Under the pieces are notes generated by a model that had not been told where the DNA came from, did no database searches, and saw nothing but the letters and a program-made list of their open reading frames with translations. Of a DNA stretch of 64,000 bases, positions 1 through 8,245 are shown piece by piece. Made by a program: the position numbers and the translations under genes. The DNA lies in contig NC_009441.1 in assembly GCF_000016645.1 (NCBI RefSeq), forward strand, positions 3,534,001 through 3,598,000. Reading direction: 5' to 3'. The stretch is from Flavobacterium johnsoniae UW101 (lineage in GTDB: Bacteria > Bacteroidota > Bacteroidia > Flavobacteriales > Flavobacteriaceae). The first letter of the stretch is position 1, and the number at the start of each line of letters is the position of its first letter.

Positions 1-828
1 CTGTCGCTGTGGGATGCGGAGCGGATGCTGAAAAAACAGTACGCGGACTGCCCCGAAATCAGTCTGATACAGGACGGTGCTGAAACCTATCTTGAAAGCG
101 AGGAAACCTGCGATACAGGGACGACCCTGTATTACATACCCGTCGAACCGCTGTATTGGATGAGCCACGATGCGTGGTACAAAAGAAATGCCAAACTGCT
201 TTTAAGCCTCTTTTCCTATCTGTACCATATTGCGGAAGTCCCCTACTACAGACAGCAGGACAGCTACCTGTACTGGATGTATGAAATGCACAGGGAATGG
301 ACGGAGCAGGACGACGAAGGCGAACAGAGAGAACGCTTTTTGCATGAGTTCGACAGGGCGGAGATTATAGGGGACTTTATCGAAAAAAAAATATACAATC
401 CAATCAGCCTGAGGCTATTTGGACAGCGCCTGCGCAGCTTCAAATGCCGTGATGCATTCGACTGGGAATGCCTGTCGGTTGCCCAAAAAGCGCATAGGCT
501 TTACAGCGACTATCCCAACGAGGGAATCTTTAGAAATGCCCCCGCCTGCAACGGGGACGTGAATGACGAAGAGGACACCGAAAGCATCCCAATGCACAAA
601 TACATTTCCTTTATTTCGCATACCAAAGGATGGCTCTATGAAACCCTTGAGCAGAGCATCAACAATGAATTCAACGAATACAGCCAGATGCACGAGCCGA
701 CCATCTCGAAAAGATTCGACATTGGCACGCGGAAGCACCAAAGCCTGGATTTCGAGCGCAGGTTCTTTTCCCTCTTGGATGACCTGTGCGGACTGCTGTA
801 CAACTACAAATCAAACGACGATGAATAA
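1..828 (+). CDS. PRTRC-cluster protein, possibly PRTRC protein F (5' end outside window)
   Basis: The reading frame is open from base 1, so the true start lies to the left of the window; the first internal ATG is at 25. About 275 residues are visible. They are rich in charged and aromatic residues, with no signal peptide, membrane segment or motif I can name. The stop overlaps the start of the next gene by 8 bases (ATGAATAA at 821), which indicates translational coupling. The two following genes are PRTRC proteins B and ThiF, so this is probably the PRTRC protein that precedes B, perhaps protein F. That is inferred from position more than from sequence. PRTRC clusters occur on plasmids and integrative elements and their biochemical role is not established. 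Confidence 0.5.
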   Translation: MSLWDAERMLKKQYADCPEISLIQDGAETYLESEETCDTGTTLYYIPVEPLYWMSHDAWYKRNAKLLLSLFSYLYHIAEVPYYRQQDSYLYWMYEMHREWTEQDDEGEQRERFLHEFDRAEIIGDFIEKKIYNPISLRLFGQRLRSFKCRDAFDWECLSVAQKAHRLYSDYPNEGIFRNAPACNGDVNDEEDTESIPMHKYISFISHTKGWLYETLEQSINNEFNEYSQMHEPTISKRFDIGTRKHQSLDFERRFFSLLDDLCGLLYNYKSNDDE

Positions 829-1549
829 TAGAAACTATATTTCCGAACAGCTGGGCGTCCTTTACCATCCCACCTCCGCACTTGTGTTCTATCAGAGCCA
901 GTCTGCGGACAGGTCGGTGTATGTCGAGCATTTCGATATGGACGGGGACGGAATGCCTGTCAACGCACACCCGCTTACCGAGCGTGAGGCGCAGGCGCTT
1001 GCAAAGGCTTTAATGACCGAAAAGCAGAAGCAGACCGCCTTTCTGAAATCCGAAGGCATCCTGCCCGCAAACATACTGCATATCATGCCAAGCCCTGACA
1101 GGGGCGCTGTGCTTTGGTATACCAAACCCCAAGAGAGAACCCTGCATTTCATAGAAAGCCTTGAAATTGCGGACGGCAAGGCGCACATGCCTGCCATGAT
1201 ATGGCAGGCGACAAGAAACAGCCTCAGGGTATTTGCCATTGCCGGCAATAGAAGACCTACCGAAAAGACAGCCCTCTGCCATGCACCTCTTTTGAACATC
1301 TACGAGGACGGCAGGGTATGCATGGGGTCGGTCAGCATCAGCATCAAAAACTCCGCCTCGCTTGAAGAATTTACAGGGGCGTGGGAGGATTATTTCTTCA
1401 ACAGCTACTTCAGCCACCTCATAGGCAAAAATAGTCCCGTAAAAGGATGCTGCATAAGCCTGTGGAAAGACCTGATTGCATCAGGAAGACCTTTCCCTGC
1501 CGAAGTATTGAAAAAAAACAGCAGAACACTTAAAAGCCTACTGCCATGA
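821..1549 (+). CDS. PRTRC system protein B
   Basis: A 242-residue soluble protein. The start is taken at the ATG at 821, which overlaps the previous stop; a longer in-frame reading from 563 would lie inside the upstream gene. The N-terminal part (LGVLYHPTSALVFYQ) and the later stretch around PLLNIYEDGRVCMGSV are typical of PRTRC protein B of plasmids and Bacteroidota integrative elements. No catalytic motif is evident. It overlaps the following ThiF-like gene by 4 bases (ATGA at 1546), so the three genes form one coupled operon. The cluster is presumably a maintenance or transfer accessory of the element; function is unknown. Confidence 0.75.
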   Translation: MNNRNYISEQLGVLYHPTSALVFYQSQSADRSVYVEHFDMDGDGMPVNAHPLTEREAQALAKALMTEKQKQTAFLKSEGILPANILHIMPSPDRGAVLWYTKPQERTLHFIESLEIADGKAHMPAMIWQATRNSLRVFAIAGNRRPTEKTALCHAPLLNIYEDGRVCMGSVSISIKNSASLEEFTGAWEDYFFNSYFSHLIGKNSPVKGCCISLWKDLIASGRPFPAEVLKKNSRTLKSLLP

Positions 1550-2352
1550 AAACAGAAAAGACCAAAATGCATTTTGCCGACACCTATCTCATCAGCCCCA
1601 CAAACCCGCTTACAGTAAACCTTATAGGCGCTGGCGGTACAGGCTCGAAAGTGCTGACCGCCCTCATGGAAATGAACTTCAGCCTGATAGCGCTCGGTCA
1701 TGCAGGGCTTTGTGTCCGCCTTTGGGATGACGACCTGATAAGCGACGCCAATCTCGGAAGACAGCGTTTTGCGCCCTGCGAAACAGGACTGCACAAATCC
1801 GTTGCCCTTATCAACCGTGCCAACCGCTTCATGGGTACGGACTGGAAAGCCGAAAGCGTAAAATTTGAAAAGGATGCACTCGGCAGACTGCCCAAAAATG
1901 CGCAGGCAAATTTGTACATCACCTGCACCGACAGCGTGCAGTCCCGCTTCAAGGTTGCGGAAATCCTCGCCTCGCTTCAACGAAACATTCCGCAGAGGGA
2001 CACTCCAAAATATTGGATGGATTTCGGCAACAGCCAGCATGCGGGGCAGGTCTTACTGTCCACCATTTCTGAAATCAGACAGCCCGATTCCCAAATCTAT
2101 CAGACTGTCCCTGTCCTGCCCTTTGTCACCGACGAATTCGGGGAACTGCTCCAAGAGTCCGAAACTCTTGACGGCACACCGAGCTGTTCGCTTGCCGAAA
2201 GCCTTGAGAAGCAGGATCTGTTCATCAACTCGGCTCTTGCGCAGTTGGGATGCTCCCTCCTTTGGAATCTGTTCCGTTTCGGGATGACTGAAAACAGGGG
2301 ATTCTTCCTAAACCTCAAAAACTTCCAGTCCAATCGCCTCAAAGTGGGATGA
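1546..2352 (+). CDS. PRTRC system ThiF family protein
   Basis: A 268-residue member of the ThiF/MoeB/E1 fold. The nucleotide-binding loop GAGGTGSK starts at residue 28. The acidic patch WDDD (60-63) and the motif NLGRQ (69-73) match the ATP-Mg site of E1-like enzymes, which adenylate a protein or peptide C-terminus. The length and the early GxGGTGS loop fit the PRTRC ThiF subfamily. The substrate is not known; another small PRTRC protein outside the window is a possible partner. It is the last gene of the coupled PRTRC operon. A hairpin without a clear U-run follows the stop (2353-2366). Confidence 0.85.
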   Translation: MKTEKTKMHFADTYLISPTNPLTVNLIGAGGTGSKVLTALMEMNFSLIALGHAGLCVRLWDDDLISDANLGRQRFAPCETGLHKSVALINRANRFMGTDWKAESVKFEKDALGRLPKNAQANLYITCTDSVQSRFKVAEILASLQRNIPQRDTPKYWMDFGNSQHAGQVLLSTISEIRQPDSQIYQTVPVLPFVTDEFGELLQESETLDGTPSCSLAESLEKQDLFINSALAQLGCSLLWNLFRFGMTENRGFFLNLKNFQSNRLKVG

Positions 2353-2636
2353 CCCGCAGATGCGGGCGGCAAAAATGGCTCCCTTCCTCCGGTCGGGTGC
2401 CTTTTTGCGTTTTGGCGGTGCATCCCTAATGCCAAAAGGCACAGAGCGCCGTTTTACCATAAGCGATGCGGGAAGCTTTCATAAGGGATTCCATATCCCT
2501 TGAGCTTTCCTGCGGGCTTCTTTTCTTTCCGCTCCGGCGTCCAAAGAAAAGATTCTGTGTTATAATTCAAGTTTTTTATCAGTTTTATTTGAAATTGAAA
2601 AGGTCTTTTCTAAATCTCTTAAATAAAAAAAGGAAA

Positions 2637-2644
2637 TATTTTTG
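2637..2644 (+). promoter_or_regulatory. Possible -7 box of arsR
   Basis: TATTTTTG matches the Bacteroidota -7 consensus TAnnTTTG and ends about 15 bases before the ArsR operator. I do not see a well-placed -33 TTG, so support is partial. Confidence 0.35.
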
Positions 2645-2658
2645 TTTTTAAATACATT

Positions 2659-2674
2659 ATCGTAATATTGCGAT
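2659..2674. promoter_or_regulatory. ArsR operator 1
   Basis: The sequence ATCGTAATATTGCGAT is an imperfect palindrome (ATCG...CGAT, core AATATT) lying between the likely -7 box and the arsR ATG at 2692. A wider inverted repeat, AATACAT/ATGTATT, spans 2651-2679. A closely related copy lies in front of the next gene at 3042. Position, symmetry and repetition fit an autorepression site for the adjacent ArsR; binding is inferred. Confidence 0.65.
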
Positions 2675-2691
2675 GTATTATTACAGACAAG

Positions 2692-3021
2692 ATGGGCGTA
2701 ACAAAAACAGAAATATTTACAGAACAGCAAAATAGTTTAGCAACCACTTTAAAGGCACTGGCTCATCCTGCCCGAATTGCTATCCTGCAGTACATCATTA
2801 AACAGAACGCTTGCATTTGTAATGACTTAGTGGAAGAATTGGGATTGGCACAGGCTACGATTTCACAACATTTAAAAGAACTTAAAAATATTGGTATCAT
2901 CAAAGGAAGCATCGAGGGAACCAGTGTATGTTACTGCATTGATGAAAATGTTTGGCAGCAGATAAAAAATGAACTCAATATGTTCTTTGTAGATAATGTA
3001 GGGGTTTATAAATGCTGTTAA
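2692..3021 (+). CDS. arsR: ArsR/SmtB-family metalloregulator
   Basis: A 109-residue winged-helix repressor. The start is placed at the ATG at 2692, because the longer TTG reading from 2668 would run through the operator palindrome. Family hallmarks are LKALAHPARIAIL (about 20-32), a Cys-x-Cys pair (C41, C43) at the position of the ELCVCDL metal site, and a recognition helix in LAQATISQHLKEL. The protein ends in two cysteines (KCC). ArsR proteins leave DNA on binding arsenite or a related metalloid. It heads an arsenic-resistance operon and probably represses both itself and the downstream genes through two matching operators (2659 and 3042). The stop codon lies inside a terminator hairpin. 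Confidence 0.9.
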   Translation: MGVTKTEIFTEQQNSLATTLKALAHPARIAILQYIIKQNACICNDLVEELGLAQATISQHLKELKNIGIIKGSIEGTSVCYCIDENVWQQIKNELNMFFVDNVGVYKCC

Positions 3022-3032
3022 GCATTTTTTTT
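3010..3032 (+). terminator. Intrinsic terminator at the arsR stop
   Basis: The arms AAATGCT (3010-3016) and AGCATTT (3021-3027) close a GTTA loop and run into a U-tract. The stop codon is in the loop and right arm. This would separate arsR transcription from the downstream operon, which has its own operator. Confidence 0.7.
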
Positions 3033-3041
3033 AATATATTA

Positions 3042-3057
3042 ATCGTAATAAAGCAAT
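3042..3057. promoter_or_regulatory. ArsR operator 2
   Basis: ATCGTAATAAAGCAAT shares the first nine bases and the GCrAT end of operator 1 (2659-2674) with identical spacing. It lies between the arsR terminator and the DUF6428 gene. This suggests that the downstream arsenic genes are repressed separately by the same ArsR. Confidence 0.6.
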
Positions 3058-3078
3058 ATAACAATTAAATAAAAAACA

Positions 3079-3546
3079 ATGAAAATATCAAAAATCAAAG
3101 AAATCTTACCAGCATTAGATAATGTTGAATTCCAATTAGAGAACGGAATATTTGTACCGGAACATTTCCACGTTACGGAAGTTGGGCAAATCACTAAAAA
3201 TTTTATTGACTGCGGTGGCGTAGTTCGCACCGAAAAAGTTGTCAATTTTCAATTATGGAATGCCAACGATTTTGAACACAGGTTAAAGCCAACCAAATTA
3301 TTAAGCATCATCAAACTTTCGGAAGAAAAACTGGGTATCGAAGATGCCGAGATAGAAGTGGAATACCAAAGCGAAACAATTGGTAAATATGATTTGGATT
3401 TTAACGGAAACCATTTTGTATTAAAGAACAAACAGACCGCTTGTTTAGCGCAAGATACTTGCGGTATTCCTACTGAAAAGCAAAAGAAAAATTTGGCAGC
3501 ATTACCAGCGAATAATGCTTGTACACCCGGTGGCGGATGCTGTTAA
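3079..3546 (+). CDS. DUF6428 family protein
   Basis: A 155-residue small soluble protein. The first 110 residues match the DUF6428 family, which in Bacteroidota is commonly found beside arsR and arsenic genes; its function is unknown. The C-terminal tail is Cys-rich, with two cysteines in the segment CLAQDTCG and a final CTPGGGCC. This could bind arsenite or another thiophilic ion, but that is inference. It is the first gene behind the second ArsR operator and is followed after 21 bases by a methyltransferase. Confidence 0.75.
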   Translation: MKISKIKEILPALDNVEFQLENGIFVPEHFHVTEVGQITKNFIDCGGVVRTEKVVNFQLWNANDFEHRLKPTKLLSIIKLSEEKLGIEDAEIEVEYQSETIGKYDLDFNGNHFVLKNKQTACLAQDTCGIPTEKQKKNLAALPANNACTPGGGCC

Positions 3547-3567
3547 TCATAAAATCAAAAGAGAAAT

Positions 3568-4188
3568 ATGGAACATTTCAATCGAAAATCCCACTGGGAA
3601 AATATTTACGAGAGCAAACCTTTAGAAACCGTGAGCTGGTATCAGCCTAATCCTGAAACTTCTCTCCATTTTGTTCATCAATTCAACTTGCCAAAGACGG
3701 CTAAAATTATTGATATAGGTGGTGGAGATAGTTTTTTTGTTGACCATTTACTTGAGCTGGATTACGAAGATATTACTGTTATGGATATTTCAAATGCCGC
3801 TATCCAACGGGCAAAGGAAAGATTAGGCAGTAAAAGCGATAGAATAAAATGGATCGTATCAGATGTTTCAGATTTTATACCTACGGAGCAATATGACTTT
3901 TGGCACGACAGGGCAGCATTTCATTTCCTGACGGATAAAAACGAGATAGAAAATTATGTAGAAACTACAACCAAAGCTATTCCCCAAAATGGCATTTTGG
4001 TAATTGGCACTTTTTCCAAACAAGGTCCTACAAAATGCAGCGGTATTGAAATTAAGCAATATTCAGAACAGACAATGACAGATTTGTTTCAAAATCATTT
4101 TCAAAAAATAGGCTGTATTACCATTGACCATACGACACCATCTGAAACCAATCAGAATTTTGTATTCTGCAGTTTTCGTAAAAATTAA
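3568..4188 (+). CDS. Class I SAM-dependent methyltransferase
   Basis: A 206-residue protein with a single Rossmann methyltransferase domain. Motif I (IIDIGGGDSFF) is at 47-57 and the acidic residue of motif II is in VMDIS at about 72-76. WHDRAAFHFL near 112-121 is characteristic of a subgroup often annotated next to arsenic or thiopurine-type methyltransferases. It lacks the three conserved cysteines expected of ArsM arsenite methyltransferase, so I do not call it arsM. It sits between DUF6428 and the arsenate-reductase-like gene in one operon, so a role in metalloid handling is likely but unproven. Confidence 0.75.
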   Translation: MEHFNRKSHWENIYESKPLETVSWYQPNPETSLHFVHQFNLPKTAKIIDIGGGDSFFVDHLLELDYEDITVMDISNAAIQRAKERLGSKSDRIKWIVSDVSDFIPTEQYDFWHDRAAFHFLTDKNEIENYVETTTKAIPQNGILVIGTFSKQGPTKCSGIEIKQYSEQTMTDLFQNHFQKIGCITIDHTTPSETNQNFVFCSFRKN

Positions 4189-4198
4189 AGATCAAATT

Positions 4199-4810
4199 AT
4201 GTATTCAGTATTAATAAAAACAATCGAGCAGTTACAACTGCAAAATATCAGCGAGGAGCGCAAAGTAATATTACAACCGCTGATCGATTTTGTACAGCAA
4301 AAGATAAACGACAAACAAGATATAAATATCAACTTCATTTGTACGCATAATTCCCGCAGAAGCCATTTGTCGCAGGTTTGGGCACAGGCAGCAGCAGCAC
4401 GTTTTAACATACCAAATTTAAACTGTTATTCGGGCGGTACAGAAGAAACGGCACTATTCCCTAAAGTAGCAGAAACATTAACTAATCAAGGATTTAACAT
4501 TTTCAAAATTACAGACACTCATAATCCTGTATATGCTATAAAGTACAGCGATAATACTTTACCTGTAATTGGCTTTTCTAAAAAGTATGATAGTCCTTTC
4601 AATCCTGTATCAGCGTTTGCAGCTATTATGACCTGTTCACAGGCTGACGGCGGATGCCCCTTTATTGCAGGAGCGGAAAGGAGAATCCCCATCACATTTG
4701 AAGACCCCAAAATTTCAGATCATACACCAGAACAATCAAAGGTGTATGCTGAAAGAAGTTTGCAGATAGCAGCGGAAATGTTTTATGTCTTCTCAAAAAT
4801 CAGCCGATAA
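4199..4810 (+). CDS. Arsenate-reductase-like low-molecular-weight phosphatase
   Basis: A 203-residue protein. The start at 4199 follows the methyltransferase stop; an upstream in-frame ATG at 4124 would overlap that gene by 65 bases. The phosphatase/ArsC signature C-x5-R-S is seen as CTHNSRRS (C48-S55), following a hydrophobic strand. A distal motif TFEDP near the C-terminus resembles the catalytic-Asp loop of the LMW-PTP fold, and further cysteines (MTCSQADGGCPF) may supply the redox relay. The protein is longer than classical ArsC (about 130 residues), with an N-terminal helical extension. The probable reaction is arsenate to arsenite for export by the ACR3 pump encoded 3 bases downstream. 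Confidence 0.8.
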   Translation: MYSVLIKTIEQLQLQNISEERKVILQPLIDFVQQKINDKQDININFICTHNSRRSHLSQVWAQAAAARFNIPNLNCYSGGTEETALFPKVAETLTNQGFNIFKITDTHNPVYAIKYSDNTLPVIGFSKKYDSPFNPVSAFAAIMTCSQADGGCPFIAGAERRIPITFEDPKISDHTPEQSKVYAERSLQIAAEMFYVFSKISR

Positions 4811-4813
4811 GTC

Positions 4814-5845
4814 ATGCAAGTAAAATTAAAATTTCTTGACCGTTACCTGACCTTATGGATATTCCTTGCCATGGCATTAGGTGTAGCATTGGGTTATTTC
4901 TTTCCAGAGATTTCAAAAATTACAAATGCTCTATCCGTTGGCACTACAAATATTCCATTGGCAACAGGTTTAATACTGATGATGTACCCGCCATTGGCAA
5001 AAGTGGATTATTCATTGTTGCCACAAGTCTTTAAGGACAAAAAAGTAATTGGCATATCGTTAATGCTGAATTGGGTTATTGGTACTGGGTTGATGTTCGG
5101 CTTAGCCGTTCTGTTTTTACACAACGAACCTGATTATATGACAGGCTTGATATTGATAGGCTTGGCAAGATGTATTGCAATGGTAATCGTATGGAGCGAC
5201 TTGGCTAAAGCAAATAGAGAATATACAGCGATGTTAGTAGCCTTAAACAGTATCTTTCAGATACTTTCTTACAGCTTCTTAGTTTGGCTGTTCATCAACG
5301 TATTGCCAAGCAAATTAGGTTTAGCCAACTACAACGTAAGCGTATCGATGAAAGATGTAACAGAAAGTGTAATCATATACTTGGGTGTTCCATTTTTAGC
5401 AGGTTTTATAAGCCGTTACGCATTGGTAAAATCAAAAGGCATAGAGTGGTATAACAGAATATTCGTACCCAAAATATCACCCATTACATTATATGCTTTA
5501 CTGTTTACAATCGCATTAATGTTCAGTCTAAAAGGCGATAAAATAGTAGAGTTGCCATTGGATGTGGTAAAAGTAGCCATACCGTTAATCATCTATTTTG
5601 TACTGATGTTTTTCGTGAGCTTCTTTATCAATAAAACCTTAAAAATTCCCTACGATAAAAACGCATCCATCGCCTTTACTGCCACTGGAAACAATTTTGA
5701 ATTGGCAATAGCTGTAGCCATAGCGGTTTTCGGTATCCATTCGCCGCAGGCATTTGTGGGCGTTATTGGGCCATTGGTTGAAGTGCCCGTATTGATACTT
5801 TTAGTCAAGGCAAGTTTATGGTTGAACAAGAAATATTATAGTTAA
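4814..5845 (+). CDS. acr3: ACR3 family arsenite efflux transporter
   Basis: A 343-residue integral inner-membrane protein with about ten hydrophobic segments. The strictly conserved cysteine of ACR3 transporters is in [12 protein letters not shown] (C120). The second family motif lies around [18 protein letters not shown] in the C-terminal half. It exports arsenite using the proton gradient. It starts 3 bases after the arsenate-reductase-like gene, so reduction and export are coupled in one operon under the second ArsR operator. Confidence 0.93.
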   Translation: MQVKLKFLDRYLTLWIFLAMALGVALGYFFPEISKITNALSVGTTNIPLATGLILMMYPPLAKVDYSLLPQVFKDKKVIGISLMLNWVIGTGLMFGLAVLFLHNEPDYMTGLILIGLARCIAMVIVWSDLAKANREYTAMLVALNSIFQILSYSFLVWLFINVLPSKLGLANYNVSVSMKDVTESVIIYLGVPFLAGFISRYALVKSKGIEWYNRIFVPKISPITLYALLFTIALMFSLKGDKIVELPLDVVKVAIPLIIYFVLMFFVSFFINKTLKIPYDKNASIAFTATGNNFELAIAVAIAVFGIHSPQAFVGVIGPLVEVPVLILLVKASLWLNKKYYS

Positions 5846-5879
5846 TTTTATAAACATCAAATATAGAAGTTATAACGGA

Positions 5880-6680
5880 TTGAAAAAGACCATATCCATA
5901 AAAACCAAAATTGAAGCGGCAGCATTATTAAAAGTTGCACCGTTCAGAAAAGAAATTCGCAAGACTGAACCGCACAAACACAACAGCTATTTTGAAATTA
6001 TTTATTTAAGAGAAGGAAGCGGCTTTCACACCATAGACCATACTTCATTTTCAATAAAGCCGCCAACTGTATTTTTTGTCCGTAAAGAGCAGGTGCATCA
6101 TTGGGATATGACCGATACACCAGACGGTTTTGTACTGCTCTTAAAGAAGAGGTTTGTCGACCAGTCGATGGACAGTGAGCTTAAAAGTCTTTTATCTAAA
6201 CTAAGCGGCTTAAGCTGCATTCATCTGAAAGAAACAGAAAATATAGATACTTTATTCCAACTGCTCACTAGAGAAAAAGATTTTACCGTTACCGAAGGAT
6301 TACTAAAAGCACTATTTGCTAAAATATTGATTGCGGCAAAACCTTTGATAATTAAAACCAGTAAAACGGATAATATAATTGCAGTATTCAGGGAACTACT
6401 CAACCAAACAAATGATCTGCGAAATAATGTTGCCTACTATGCAGAAAAACTTTACACTACACCACAAAATCTCAATGCAATTTGCCGTAAAACATTAGAC
6501 CAGTCGGCAGCAGAAGTAATTGCAGTGCATATCATTAGCGAAGCAAAAAGACAATTGATTTATACAGAAAGTAGTGTTTCTGAAATTGCCTATAGTTTGA
6601 ATTTTAATGACACTTCCCATTTTGTTAAGTATTTTAAACGCCACACAGGTGTTACGCCACAAACCTTCCGAAATACCTAA
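5880..6680 (+). CDS. AraC family transcriptional regulator (cupin + HTH)
   Basis: A 266-residue protein. The N-terminal part has cupin features (EPHKHNSYFEIIYLREGSG, about 30-50). The last 100 residues form the paired helix-turn-helix of AraC proteins, ending in VSEIAYSLNFNDTSHFVKYFKRHTGVTPQTFR. The best start is TTG at 5880, since no suitable ATG precedes the cupin domain. It sits 34 bases after acr3 in the same direction and is followed by a redox/chromate gene group at 6761, which it may regulate. The ligand is unknown. Confidence 0.85.
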   Translation: MKKTISIKTKIEAAALLKVAPFRKEIRKTEPHKHNSYFEIIYLREGSGFHTIDHTSFSIKPPTVFFVRKEQVHHWDMTDTPDGFVLLLKKRFVDQSMDSELKSLLSKLSGLSCIHLKETENIDTLFQLLTREKDFTVTEGLLKALFAKILIAAKPLIIKTSKTDNIIAVFRELLNQTNDLRNNVAYYAEKLYTTPQNLNAICRKTLDQSAAEVIAVHIISEAKRQLIYTESSVSEIAYSLNFNDTSHFVKYFKRHTGVTPQTFRNT

Positions 6681-6760
6681 AATACACTACGTTATTTTCA
6701 AATATACCGTTCTAAATGATTTGTATTGTACGAAATTTGTGTAATGTAAAGTTGTAAACA

Positions 6761-7234
6761 ATGAGATATTTAACATCTATATTAATATTTCTTTTTCTTT
6801 TGGCTTGTAATCAAAAACAAGAAGCTGTTCAGGGACAGTGGATAAAAGGAAACGAGCAGAAGAAACTTGAAACGATAGAAAATCAATTTCGTGGTTTTGA
6901 CATGGCAATGGTGGAAACGGGCTATCGCTACCAGGAATTGTATTGGGCGGGACAGGACGAAAACTGGGAGTATGCCGATTATCAACTCGAAAAAATCCAA
7001 AAGGCGATAGAAAATGGATTGGAAAGAAGACCTAAACGGGCACCTTCCGCACATCATTTTTTAACTGTTACACTCCCTCAAATGAGTGAGGCACTAAAAA
7101 AAAGGGATACAGTTGTTTTTAATAAGAACTTCCAAATGCTTACCAATAGCTGCGTTAGCTGTCATGCAATGGAAAAAGTACCTTTCTTCACTGTAAAAAC
7201 GCCGACAGAAAGACAATCACCCATCAGAAAATAA
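6761..7234 (+). CDS. Cytochrome c-like lipoprotein
   Basis: A 157-residue protein with a lipoprotein signal peptide; the lipobox cysteine is C16 in FLFLLAC. A single c-type heme motif C-V-S-C-H is near the C-terminus (C131, C134, H135). The helical middle part carries conserved-looking tryptophans and tyrosines. It is expected to be attached to the membrane on the periplasmic side and to bind one covalent heme. The stop overlaps the PAP2 start by one base (TAATG), so it is the first gene of a coupled four-gene unit ending in the chromate transporter. Electron transfer in metal resistance is a guess. Confidence 0.75.
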   Translation: MRYLTSILIFLFLLACNQKQEAVQGQWIKGNEQKKLETIENQFRGFDMAMVETGYRYQELYWAGQDENWEYADYQLEKIQKAIENGLERRPKRAPSAHHFLTVTLPQMSEALKKRDTVVFNKNFQMLTNSCVSCHAMEKVPFFTVKTPTERQSPIRK

Positions 7235-7833
7235 TGCTTGAACACATTAAACAGATAGATACAAATATTCTATTATGGCTAAATGGAAGCCATAATGAAT
7301 TTTGGGACAATATAATGTGGTTTGCCAGCGGTAAATACACATGGCTGCCTTTTTATGTTGCATTGATAATTTTGCTAGCCTTGAAATATAAAAAGGATGC
7401 TATCCTGATGATTTTACTAATTGCCTTGCTCATCACAATGAGTGACCAGCTGGCTTCCGGCATATTTAAGCCATTATTTGAAAGGCTTCGTCCAAGTCAT
7501 AATCCAGAATTAGAAGACCAGCTGCATATAGTAAACAATTATCGTGGCGGCAAGTTCGGTTTTATTTCTTCACACGCTGCAAATGTCTTTGCCTTAGCAT
7601 TTTATTTGACCATAGTAGCTAAGCATAGTCTAAAATGGCTGCCATTTATTCTTATCCCTTGGGCAATTTTTGTTAGTGTAAGCAGGGTTTATTTAGGCGT
7701 ACATTATCCCACTGATATTCTAGTTCCTGCTATTTTAAGTATACCAATTGCATTCATGGCAGCTCATTTATATAAAAAATACAATCCAAAATTCATAAAA
7801 CTATTTAATCATGATGTTTCAAAAAATAACTAA
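7234..7833 (+). CDS. PAP2 family membrane phosphatase
   Basis: A 199-residue protein with about five membrane segments. All three motifs of the type-2 phosphatidic acid phosphatase family are present: K-x6-RP (K79 to R85-P86), SSHAAN (112-117, equivalent of PSGH) and SR-x5-H-x3-D (S150, R151, H157, D161). It probably hydrolyses a lipid phosphate or pyrophosphate such as undecaprenyl pyrophosphate. It is coupled with the upstream cytochrome gene and overlaps the DoxX gene by 23 bases. Confidence 0.88.
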   Translation: MLEHIKQIDTNILLWLNGSHNEFWDNIMWFASGKYTWLPFYVALIILLALKYKKDAILMILLIALLITMSDQLASGIFKPLFERLRPSHNPELEDQLHIVNNYRGGKFGFISSHAANVFALAFYLTIVAKHSLKWLPFILIPWAIFVSVSRVYLGVHYPTDILVPAILSIPIAFMAAHLYKKYNPKFIKLFNHDVSKNN

Positions 7834-8245
7834 GACAGACCTATCAAAAACTGCCATACTTATTCGACTGATGGTAGGTGCCGTATTTCTTTCTGAAGGA
7901 ATACAGAAGTTTTTATTTGCTGATACATTGGGGGCAGGTCGCTTCGCTAAAATCGGTTTACCAAATCCTGAGTTTTTAGGTCCGTTCGTTGGCAGTTTTG
8001 AAATTAGTTGCGGACTTTTTATTCTTGTTGGGCTTTTGACAAGATTGGCAAGTATTCCATTGATTATAATAATGATAGTTGCTATTGCAACAACCAAATC
8101 GGAAGTATTGGCAGAAAAAGGATTTTGGGAAATGATGCACGGAAGCCGGACAGACTGGGCGATGCTGTTGGGGAGTATCTTTCTATTTATAAAAGGTGGC
8201 GGTCTTTGGTCTATTGATAATAAGATAATGAATAATGGGAAATAA
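7811..8245 (+). CDS. DoxX family membrane protein
   Basis: A 144-residue protein with four hydrophobic segments and the DoxX-type N-terminus (LIRLMVGAVFLSEGIQKF). DoxX-like proteins are quinone-linked or redox-associated membrane proteins whose precise role varies. It overlaps the genes on both sides (23 bases with PAP2, 11 with chrA), so it is translated as part of the same unit. Its role in metal or oxidative stress is inferred from context. Confidence 0.8.
   Translation: MMFQKITKTDLSKTAILIRLMVGAVFLSEGIQKFLFADTLGAGRFAKIGLPNPEFLGPFVGSFEISCGLFILVGLLTRLASIPLIIIMIVAIATTKSEVLAEKGFWEMMHGSRTDWAMLLGSIFLFIKGGGLWSIDNKIMNNGK

Larger units (their letters stand above)
2353..2691. other. Intergenic region between PRTRC operon and arsR
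   Basis: No convincing gene lies here. The left part is relatively GC-rich, with a CCCGCA/TGCGGG hairpin at 2353-2366, and resembles the PRTRC DNA. From about 2550 the sequence turns abruptly AT-rich, marking the left edge of the metal-resistance cargo. The last 60 bases hold the arsR promoter and operator described separately. Confidence 0.6.

Noticed and set aside
2353..2366. Terminator of the PRTRC operon
   Set aside because: A perfect 6-base stem but no T-run after it on +, so not called as a terminator.
2466..2651. Open frame of 61 codons before arsR
   Set aside because: Low-complexity Phe/Lys/Leu-rich translation crossing the AT-rich promoter zone, no conserved features.
3568..4188. 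ArsM arsenite methyltransferase
   Set aside because: Lacks the conserved cysteines of ArsM and is shorter.
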